From contig JAZRYS010000080.1 of the NCBI GenBank assembly GCA_045600865.1, positions 1-20,904 of the forward strand: 20,904 bases of DNA, in the 5' to 3' direction. Shown piece by piece: positions 1 to 9,800 of this stretch. This stretch comes from Aphodosoma sp045600865 (GTDB taxonomy: Bacteria > Bacteroidota > Bacteroidia > Bacteroidales > Paludibacteraceae). Position 1 is the stretch's first letter. Every line of letters starts with the position of its first letter. The notes beneath the pieces were generated by a model. That model saw only the letters and a list, made by a program, of their open reading frames with translations, did no database searches and was not told the DNA's origin. The position numbers and the translations under genes are program-made.

Positions 1-94
1 TACAATTGTTTGTGATGACAACGTATTTACCATTATACTTCTCGACCAAGTCTTCCTGATGGTCAAGATAATATTGAAAAAGTTTACCAATCAT
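1..94 (-). CDS. N-terminal fragment of a small hypothetical protein (cut by window edge)
   Basis: An open frame starts with ATG at 92-94 and runs off the left edge without a stop; 31 codons are visible. It reads MIGKLFQYYLDHQEDLVEKY followed by NGKYVVITNNC. The pattern 'YYLDHQEDLVEKYNGKYVVI' resembles small Bacteroidetes hypothetical proteins of the DUF5678 type, which start with a helix, then 'Y-x-GKY-x-V-I'; this is recognition from memory, not a search. Function unknown. A good Bacteroidetes promoter lies about 40 nt upstream with a short A-rich leader (AAGAAAAAAT before the ATG), which supports both the gene and this start. It is separated from the giant gene by a terminator, so it is its own transcription unit. 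Confidence 0.62.
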   Translation of the reverse strand, partial: MIGKLFQYYLDHQEDLVEKYNGKYVVITNNC

Positions 95-133
95 ATTTTT
101 TCTTGTATTAGATACAGATTTGCAAATTTTTTG

Positions 134-165
134 CAAAGGTAGAAATAATTTCTGAATTGGGCAAA
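134..165 (-). promoter_or_regulatory. Bacteroidetes-type sigma promoter (-33 TTTG / -7 TAnnTTTG)
   Basis: On the minus strand TTTG (162-165) is followed after exactly 20 nt by TACCTTTG (134-141), matching the primary Bacteroidetes promoter consensus TTTG-N19-21-TAnnTTTG. Transcription would begin roughly at 125-130, giving an untranslated leader of about 30-35 nt before the ATG at 94. It is the only full consensus match I found in the intergenic regions of the window. Confidence 0.75.
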
Positions 166-284
166 TGTTTTTCGGTTTATTTGAATTCTTAAGGGCAGAA
201 AGAAGCACACTGCATTCATACTGTAAAAAAGTGGCTCTTTTTTCGTAAAATCGAGAAAAAAACATCATATTAGTAGTAGAGGGC

Positions 285-372
285 GATACCCGACCAGCAC
301 ACTATCGATATTTCAGCATGACGCTATAGATATCCCAGTATGACACCAGTGATACTTCGCTGACAAACCGCT
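285..372. repeat. Degenerate tandem repeat, four units of 22 nt
   Basis: The tetranucleotide GATA recurs at 285, 307, 329 and 351, exactly 22 nt apart. Units 2 and 3 (307-328 and 329-350) match at 15 of 22 positions and share GATAT..CAG.ATGAC. Units 1 and 4 are more diverged (12/22 and 11/22 against unit 3); unit 4 aligns better if 2 nt are deleted before TGAC. The period is not a multiple of three and frames contain stops, so it is not a coding repeat. Confidence 0.55.
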
Positions 373-388
373 ATGACTCCGCTCCTGA

Positions 389-421
389 AGCAGAGAAATA
401 GCAGAGGCATAGCAGAGGCAT
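389..421. repeat. Tandem repeat, three units of 11 nt
   Basis: AGCAGAGAAAT (389-399), AGCAGAGGCAT (400-410) and AGCAGAGGCAT (411-421) lie head to tail; the last two are identical and the first differs at two positions. A weak fourth unit may follow (422-432, GGCGGACTTAT). The period is half that of the 22-nt array ending 16 nt upstream. Confidence 0.6.
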
Positions 422-489
422 GGCGGACTTATTGCAAATCACGAGTCTTTATACGATAGTATTCCGTTAATAATTTGTTGGCGAATAGT

Positions 490-520
490 AAAAATGGAGG
501 CAGAATTTGCCTCCATTTTT
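490..520. terminator. Bidirectional intrinsic terminator after the giant surface-protein gene
   Basis: Perfect inverted repeat: 13-bp arms at 490-502 and 508-520 around a 5-nt loop (503-507). The GC-rich core is TGGAGGCA/TGCCTCCA, flanked by five A on one side and five T on the other, so it reads as an intrinsic terminator in both directions. It lies 37 nt past the stop codon of the giant gene on the minus strand. Confidence 0.9.
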
Positions 521-556
521 GAATAACATGCAAATTACAGTGTTACAATATCACAT

Positions 557-805
557 CTACTTGATTATCAGTTTCTGAACTGATACCTTGTCGTTGTCTG
601 TTGTCAGACGAACGTAATAGATACCTGATGGGAACTGACAATTGGCAATTGTCAGTTGAGAATCCGCAATCTGAGAATCAACAACCTTATTATATACAAC
701 CTGTCCAGTAGTGGTAAGAATCTGTACGGAAGTGACTCGCTCTGCCATTAATGGATCAAGCGAGATGAAGACATCCTGACCAGACTCGGCTGGGTTTGGA
801 TAAAG
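557..805 (-). other. T9SS type A C-terminal sorting domain
   Basis: Residues 3400-3481 carry the usual elements: LYPNPAESG at the start, a VQILTTTGQVV strand, the GIYYVRL strand, and a basic end VSVQKLIIK. In the family this domain directs the protein through the T9SS outer-membrane translocon and is normally cleaved when the protein is attached to the surface. The linker VVDSQIADSQLTIANCQ inside it is encoded by short-repeat DNA (see the palindrome at 633-657). Confidence 0.92.
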
Positions 806-3800
806 GGTGACATTGAAGGTTGCCACATTATCCACGCCTTCTCCGACAGAGAGATGCAAAGTCACGACAGAGTCGCAACCGTCTGCGCCCTGAAGCGTAT
901 CCTTATAGGTGCCTGCAACGGTATAGGTCTGGTTATGCCATGTAAATGTTCCGTCAGAGCCCAAAACTGCACTGGTGTCGGAATATTGAGTAAGATGGTA
1001 GGAAATATGGATGCGAGCTACGGAGTCACAGAGATGGTCAGATGTACTGGTTCTGATTGTGACAATGGTATCAGACGTGACTATCAGATAAGATATGCCG
1101 TAGCGAGAATAAGGTATGCCTTCGCAAGCTACGTCATAGACATCCTCAGGCACTACAGGATTCTCGGTGGCAGATATATGGTAATTGACATCACATCCCA
1201 AGGCATTGATGCGATGGAGAGTGTAATTACCAGGTGTGGAAATCACTGTATCAATCACATAGACTGAACCGCCGGAACAGAATGAGACATTGACTGTCGA
1301 GTCGGCTACGAGTACGGTGAGGTCAAGAACAGCAGTCTGGTTACAGCCGTTAGGACCAACGATTGGTGCAGTGTAGCGACCCGTCGTGTAACATCTCTGA
1401 CCATTCCATATATATGGAAGGTTTGCATAGCAGACAGCATCAGAAGAGAAGACAGAGTCTGGCACGACAGTGAGATAAAGGGTGTCTGTGGCAGTACATT
1501 CAGGTGTGGCCTGATAAGTACGGGTATAAGTTCCGGATGCGGTAAGTGTCTGGTCACCGAAATGGTATGATTCGCCATGGCAGATGGTGTCGCGGATGAT
1601 ATTGGAAGCAGGAATGACTGTAAGGAAGAGTTCGACAGTTGAATCACAACCGAATACCGAAGCATTAGGGAACACCTGATGATAGCGTCTGGTAACAGGT
1701 GCAGGGATGTTCCAAATACCAGAGATATAAGGCATACCTCCACAGATAGTGTCGTAGAAGCTCTTTATTGCCTGATTAGGCTTGAAGAGGACAAGTGTGT
1801 GGATTGTGTCTGGCTTTGAAATGGTGGAACCAGGAACTTTGAGATGGTATGTGCTGACACCAACTGGAATGGAATCTGCAAGGATTGAGAAACCATGGGC
1901 AACATAGTCGGCAGTAAAGCAGACCGTATCACTGTAGGTATTTCCTTCTACTGCACTGAACACATTCACATTGTCAAGATAAACAACCTTTCCGTTTGTA
2001 TTGCCACCCGCACAACTGAATGCCATGCGTGAACCCGCAGGAGCATTTGCGAAGCTGGCAACATAACTTGTGAACGAAGAAGAGACGGCAGTCGTGCATA
2101 CGGCAACAAATGTCGAAGCATCATCAGGGTCGGTCATGTAACCGGCTTTGAGTACCGGCATACTCTTCGTGCCGTCATAACGCACGTCAAAGGCAAGACG
2201 GAGCGACGATATGTCATCCATCTCAGGAAGCATGAGTGTGAGAGTGTTGGTGCGATGGGCAACAAGTTGCAAGGCGCGTGCACCATCGGAAACATTCTCT
2301 TCTGCGGTTGTTGCCTGATAACGAGGATTGCCTGAAGTTCCGGAAGAAGCGCCGAAAGGTGTCCAGCAGATAGAAGAAATCATGCCAGGCATATAGGTCG
2401 TTGAAATGGACTCGAAGCTCTCATTATAAGGGAACTCGTTGATGAGTCCGCATGGGGTGATGAAAGAGGTGCGTGCGAGTTGTGAATAGTCATCGGCAGA
2501 GCAAAGCGAGCGGGCAAGGAAGTAATAAGAGGTTGAAGGTGAAAGCGATGTGAGAAGAATCGTATCCCTGCCATCGAAATTGCGGATAGTGTCAACAAAT
2601 ACAGCATCAGCCATGTTTGCAGTAGGCGAAACGGCATAGATTATGTCAATGCCAGTGTCGGCAGTGGTGATGATGGCAGAAGAGCGGCCTTCTGTCTGGA
2701 GTTCGCTTACCACCTGAACTTGAGGAGCATTGCAAGATGTCTGTCGTACAATCAGATTGTCGAGCACGAATGGAGGGTTGTCGCCAGTGATATGGTCGTT
2801 TTGCCATGCCACAACGAGATTATATGAGCCTTCTGCAGTGATTCTCACACGGTTCTCGAGGTTAGTCATGACAGGCTGGCCACAAAGCTGCAAGCCAGCA
2901 TCAACGGCTATTGCCGAATAAGGAAGGGTGTTTGGTCCAAGGTTGAATATGAATGTACCGACAGGAATTTCCAAGTTGACAGGATAGAAGAAGAGACGTG
3001 CATAGTCGTGGTTCGACTCGCCAGCATTACGCCAATCGAAAGAGATGTAATAATCGCCAGGAGTGAGATAGAATGTACGAGCAGCGTATGCGTAAGACTT
3101 GGCTGTGTTGTTGTAGGTATTGGTATATCCATCACCGCTGACATAGAGAGTTCCATTGTAATCGCCAAGAGCATTAGGACTTATGACGAACTGGTTCTGC
3201 TGGTTCTGATAGAAAGACCAGAGGTTGTTCTCGTCGTCATCTTCGAAATCGCAGACGTATGGAGGAATGGCAGGAGCACCGGTTGTACGGAAAGATACAG
3301 TGCGCCATGAAGAAGAATAAACCGAGTCGCAAACCTGACGGACAAAGAAGAAGTATTCCGTCTCTGGATTGAGTCCGCCGACTGTTATTGTATCAGAATC
3401 GGCTGTATAGACAGTAGATATTGAATCCTGAACGTTGACAGTTGTCAATGCATATTCCAAACCAACAGGTACACTGCGGTCTATCACGAAGGTGGCACAA
3501 GTGTCGGAGTATGAGAAGGCAGTGACACTATTGACAGCAAGGCAATGCAGATACAAGACATCGAGGTTGTCGATTGCAAGCGGATAATCCGAGAGGTCAG
3601 AATCTGCGGCATCACCATACTTGTTGAAAGAGTACCACTGGAATACCATATCACGGTAGCCTGCTTCTGGAACATTGACTATGTATGTAGAACGCTGCCA
3701 TGTCTTGGAACCTGTCAATTCGGATGCAAGTTCAATTGAACCGTAAGGGAATGCAGAATAATAGGTTGACGCATCAGAAGGGAGAACTGTTCCTACAGGT

Positions 3801-6800
3801 GCGATATACGCACGTCCGTAAGCATCGAAATAGCCGTATGTATTGTCTGAGATTGGATCGCATTTCCAATCAAAACCAATCTCATAACTACCAGCCTCGT
3901 CAAAATAGAGAGTACGCTTGATATATGCAACTCCATATATATGTTCTCCGCCAGGGCCTGTAGGGCAAGCCTGAGAGTAGGTAGTGCCATCAGCCGAGAC
4001 ATAAAGTCCCTGAACCCCTGTATGACGACCACCGCCATCAGTGCCGATTGTAAAGTTTGAGAATGCTGAACTTATGTTCTGCCAGAGTGCATTGTCGTCC
4101 GTAGGCTCGAAACCTGTATGGTACGGTATAGTGGCAGGAGTCTGGAGTGTGGTGAACGAAAGCGTTGACCAGCCAGTATATTGCTGGGAAGTGCAATTGC
4201 CACGGACAGCTAAAGTATATGCAGTATTTGCAGTAAGTGGCGAGAAGACGAATGATGTCTCGGTTGTGGTGAACGTATCGGCTTTTGCAGCTGAAGAGAG
4301 CACCACCTGATAGATTGTCGCATCAGGAACTGCATTCCACTTGACAGAGGCCATTGTATCTGAAGTCTGGGTGACGAACGAGAGCCCGTCTGGAGCATAA
4401 CAGTCATTAATGCGTGTAGTAACTATAGCTTCTGGCGACCAAGCCGTTGTATCGTCAGAGAACGTACATATGCCACGGGCATATATAGCGTATTCTGTGA
4501 TAGGGATAAGCCCTGTGATGTAAGATGTATCTACAATCATCGTGATACTGTCAGGTGCGACAGATGACGAGTACGGAGCAATGCCATATTGTACTGACGA
4601 GAAGCCATGGTTCTCAACTGAGAGGGTGACAGTAGTGGCTGTACGCGCGACTACTGTAGGAGAACTCTTTATGTCACGGCAACGTGGATAGATACCGTAA
4701 GTTACGTCATCAAGATATATTGTCTGGTTGACTCCGTTGCCTGTTGCAGCAAAAATCACGTGGTAGATACCAGAAAGACCTTCAGGAATGTCGATGTTAT
4801 AGAATACAAGTTCATCTACACTGACGTTAGGTTCGTACGTGATGAATGTCTGGAGCAATGTTCCGTCGTTAATCGAAGTCGAAGGTGAGATATAAACATC
4901 CATCTGGTCGGTATAGTTGACCATGCTTGAGCGGAGCAACCAGAAAGAGACATAATACTGGCGGTCGGCTTCGAAACTGAGTTCAGGCGACACAAGCGGC
5001 TGATTGGTGTAGAAGCCTGCATGTGCGCAGCCATTGCCGTGAGCGTATGCGTAAGGTCTGTTTCCGTAACGCGACCAGCCTGATGCGCTCCAGCAATATG
5101 GAGGGAAGGACAAATCTTCGAAGTCCTCGGTGACAGGATAGTTGGTAATAGGACCGCAGAGAGTGCGGAATGCCACATCGCTCCATGGCGATACATCCGT
5201 AGCGCTGCATTCAGAACGCACGAACAGGTAATACTGCGATGAAGGAAGCAGTCCGTTGATGGTAAAGTTTTCAGTAGAAGACGTGCCGCTCAAGACAGAA
5301 TCTGCTATGAGGGAAGAAGTGCTAATCACCCAACGCAGAGGAGCTGCTGCTTCTTGCTTCGTACAATGAGCTACTACAGAGGTCTGCCCGATTGTCTCGT
5401 GAGGAACAACAAGGTTCGTCACAGGATCGCATGTCACCTCGCTCAGAGAGAGGTTGGCAACAGAGAGAGGATAATGGGCAGCACCAGCACCAAGGTCAGA
5501 TTCAGTGTACCAGAAGAAAACAAGACGATATGCTCCCGAACGGCCAGTCATATCCACTATGGCAGAGGCATGGTTCTTGCCGGGAATGAGTTCAATACAT
5601 GTATCACCATCAAGTGGTATTATACCGTCGTCCCAGAAATAGTATCTATAATACAAGCCTTCTCCACGAGGAAGGACATCTGCGTATGCAGGCATGAGAT
5701 AGAAACGTCCATAGTCTGCAACACCATTGAGAACATATTTACCGCCTGTACACTGCCAGTCGAACTCGATGTTATAAATCTTATCCTCGAAATTGAATAA
5801 GCGTGTGATACATGCCATAGAATTCAACGAGACATCATAGTCATAGTGCAAGCCATCGGACGAAACATAAAGCGCATGTGTCGAGTTGATTAATGCTGCA
5901 GGATCATTTCCGAAGACAAATGAGTTTGTTGCATCACCTTCACGTATCCAGAGGTCGTTGTCAGCAGGATTGCTGAAATCAGTCACGTATGGTATCTCGG
6001 TAGGTTCATGCGTAGTCTGGAACGAGAAATGAGTCCACTCGGAATAAGAGCCGGAACCGCAATCTGAACGCACATAGATATCATAGAATGTGAAAGAAGC
6101 AAGAGAAGAAAGATTGATTGTCTTGGAGGTTGTGGTAGTTGTCTGTGCCGTATTCACGTCAAAGCCCTCAGGACCGTATGCATACTGCCAAGAAGTGTGT
6201 ACAGTATCTTCTATCTGGAACTTAGCCGAAGTTTCAGTAATCGACCTGATTTTGAAGGAAGGTGCGGCACATGGGTTTACGACACGTACCTTCACATTGT
6301 CCACGAACAAAGAACCACGCTTATTGTCAATGACATTCAAGAATCGGATTCTTACCGTATCACCAGCGTATGCTGCCAGCGAGACAGCATTTGTATGGAA
6401 AGCAATAGGAGTATTTTCTTCGGTTGTTGACTCTCCTGTATTAGGATGGGATGCCAAAGCCATATAAGGAGCTCCATTCTGGCTGATTTGCACACTCAGA
6501 GGACCGGTAGTTGCCTGATGTGCATAATCATATACAAGTTCATAGTTTTGTCCTGCAGGAATGTATATCTCAGGAGTGTTGATCAATGCATCACCAGGGG
6601 TGATTCTACTGTTTGCCAGACGGATTGAACGGTTACCATTAATCTCGTAAGTTCCCCAAAGTCGCTCTCTGATACTCTCGTATTGGAAACTCACTGTAGA
6701 GCCCACTGTATTCCAACATGCAGGAGTATTCTCTACAGTCTGGTGTTCGAAATCCTCGGACCAAGGAGCAGTAACCACGCCACAGGAAGTGACGAACTGA

Positions 6801-9800
6801 CCTACCGTATATTCAGGTGAATGGTCTGTTGCGCTGCAGAGCGATGATATATATATATTATAAAGAGTTGAAGGATTGAGACCTGTCAAAGTATATGGAT
6901 GTGAACTGACATTGACTGTTATCTCCGAACCATTGGCAGGTACGCAACGTATATTCCATTGTGTGGCATTGCCTTCTTCTGTCCAGTCTATTACTGCAGA
7001 ATTGCCTGTAATAGCTGAAATAGTGCCGTTTGAAGGTCTTGCACAGGTCGGAGGAACATCAATGCTAAGGTCGTCGAAATAAACTGTCGAACCATTTGGA
7101 ACATCAATGACAACATAACGTGCATTATAGAAATCTGCATATTCAGGATCACCGATAATACTGAAAGGTATGTTTATCTCTGTCCAGCTGTTGGCCTTCG
7201 TAATAGTGTAAGGAGAAAAAATTTCAATCTCACTTGTATTGTCAGGATCGTTGACAACGCCAAAGGAAACAGTTGTGTTTGCCTTTGACGAATATGCCCA
7301 GACAGACAGCATGTAAGGAGCGAGTGATATGACATTGAACTGAGGAGAGAGAACGCTGGCAGAATTGACAAGCATCGAGGCACGGCCAGAATGATGTTGA
7401 TCTGCAGCACGAGTAACTGAACCTGTCGTACCTATCAGACTCCAGCAATTGGTTGCGCCATTAGCTTCAAAATTCTCGGCGAAAGGTATTGTCTCTGTAG
7501 GACAATAGGTATGGAATGAACCTGGTGCCATCCAGTTTGAAGCCTTTCCGTTGGCACAAAGGGTTCGTACGGTATAATAGTAGTCGGCATTTGCACGAAG
7601 TCCCGTAACGTTGACAATAGAAGTTGTGACTGTGTCGAACATTATATCAGCTTCAATCTCCTTCTCGATATCTATAGGGAACGAAGATACAGCAACCTGC
7701 CATGATGTAGCTATAGAATTGATATTTATAACTGCCGAAGAAGAAGTCAGGTCAGATACGACTGTGGATGCCGGAGGAGTGCAGGCAACCTCTTCTATGA
7801 GCAAATCATCAATATATGGGTAATATTTTGCATTTCCACGACCAAGGGTTGTAGTGAATCCGATATAGTAGTTGCCCGTTGCAGGAACAGTAAATGTTGA
7901 AGCATAACGTTGGAAATAAGTAGAAGAGACATTATGACTACCTACAGGGGTGAGATACGATGTGAGTGCACCATAGCTGAAAGTGAGGTCATAGCTATGG
8001 TCGGCACGTGTATCGTCATATTTCTTTGCATAGAGCGAAATCTGGTAATTCTTGTCTGCTTCAAGATGAACATATACCAGGGCAGTCATGTTACCAGTCA
8101 CAGACGCATGAACAGGACCGTTAGACGACGAGAGTCCCTTAGATCCTGCGCGTGTATGGTTGAATGTCTGGTTGTCAGAAGAACCTGCAGCAGAACTGAA
8201 GACCATGAATGAATCAACGTTATAGACAGTCTGAACCGTGAAGCAGCCATGAAGTGCGCCAACAGAATATGACTCGAAATTGTCAGAATAAGGCAATGCG
8301 GCAGCGGCACAATTGGTAGTGAAGTTGACTGCATCGCACCAGTTTCCATATTCAGCTCCACACACACGGCGTGCATATACAGAATATGTCGTTGAAGGAG
8401 TAAGAGAGTCTAAGACCAGCGATGTAAATGTCGATAACACAGGCTGGACGGTAGATGGATCGAAGCCCCGCGGACCATAAACATACTGCCATGTAGTGGC
8501 AGTAGTATCTGTCACTGTTATTCGAGCTGAAACATCAGTAAGGTCAGAAATCGTCACCCCCGTACCGCTGAGATCGCGGCATGACGGTATGACATCAACC
8601 ACAATATCGTCAACGTATATTATTGGTTCTGTGCTTATAGAGGACTTTGCCACCATTGCAAGACGTCCAGTGGTGCCAGTATAATGGTCGAAGAGCACCT
8701 CATGACGACGATAGAAGTTGCTTGATACCGGGAATGAGTCGATAGGTACGAACGTACTGAAGTCAGTAGGGTCAGTAACTACACCGACAACAAAGTTATG
8801 CGACGATGTGATATCATGCATTCGCGCATAAAATGTCATACGGAGAGTGTTGATAGGATAGCTGGAGCTAATCTCAGGAAGGATTGCCATCTGGAAGTCA
8901 CCGTAGTTGTAAATAACCGAGTGATAAGGATAGAATCGGAGAGCGCCAGAACCTGTATGGGCATAATCTGCCGAGCCAGCCACATTAGGATAGAAACTCA
9001 GAGAAATGTTGGCATCGTTGAGACGCTGCCAGCAGAGAGGGAGCGGGTTGGACATGACTGAAAGCTCTGGCGTCTCGAAACCACAAGTGTAAGGAAGCGT
9101 TGCGATAGGAAGACACGAAGTTGTGAATGTATGGCTGAAAGCAACAGAATCAGAGACATTACCCTCAGAACAGAGCGACCTTATGTGGCCTGTGATTGAA
9201 TAAACTGTAGAAGGTGTAAGGTTCGATAGGGTTACCACTGGAGAATTGACAGTATCACTTACTGTAGCAATTATGCTATTGTTTTGGGTAAGAATATAAT
9301 TGACAGCCCATTGTGTTTCGGTGTTTCCAGGATTCCAAAGCAGGTCAATGTCCCCAGAAGATGGATTGCCGAGTCTGATATCAGACACTTTCATACACGA
9401 AGGTGTCAGTTTGACCTCAAGGTCATCAAAATAAATCGAAGCACCATTTTCGGAGATACCTTCTACTAATATATACATATTCCCTGACGTAGGAATGACA
9501 TATTCATAATTATACCAGATGTTGGCAGAAGGTTCGGCTGGGAACGACTGATAATGAAGCGGAACAGTGCCAAGAAGCGTTGCCCCTGCTGTACTGTTAT
9601 ACGAAGGTGATACCCAAAAACGGAGTGCCTCCAACTGGTTCTGCGGAAGGTTCTGACGATAAACCCATACCGAGAGTGAGTATTTGCCTGCCTGATCTAT
9701 TGGAATGAGTCTGGAAGCAAGGTATGAGTCGTTGCCTGTAGGCTGGTTCTGAAGAACCATTGCGTATGTGCCAGAATGAATCTGGGTAGTGGTTGAAGAG

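Larger units (their letters stand above)
95..556. other. 462-bp intergenic region
   Basis: No convincing open reading frame on either strand. From left to right it holds the leader and promoter of the leftmost gene (95-165), an AT-rich stretch with A and T tracts (about 180-275), a degenerate tandem array of 22-nt period (285-372), a tandem array of 11-nt period (389-421), and the bidirectional terminator of the giant gene (490-520). 166-280 and 430-485 show nothing I can name. Confidence 0.7.

Noticed and set aside
225..243. A-tract/T-tract hairpin (AAAAAAG, 5-nt loop, CTTTTTT) as a possible terminator
   Set aside because: Only one G-C pair in the stem and no gene ends beside it; more likely AT-rich intergenic sequence.
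285..421. The repeat block as a CRISPR array
   Set aside because: Units are degenerate, directly adjacent with no unique spacers, and no cas gene is present.
6846..6860. Short AT dinucleotide run (GATATATATATATTA) as a phase-variation tract in the giant gene
   Set aside because: It is short, in frame and encodes an ordinary FN3 strand (YNIYISSL); nothing suggests slippage matters.
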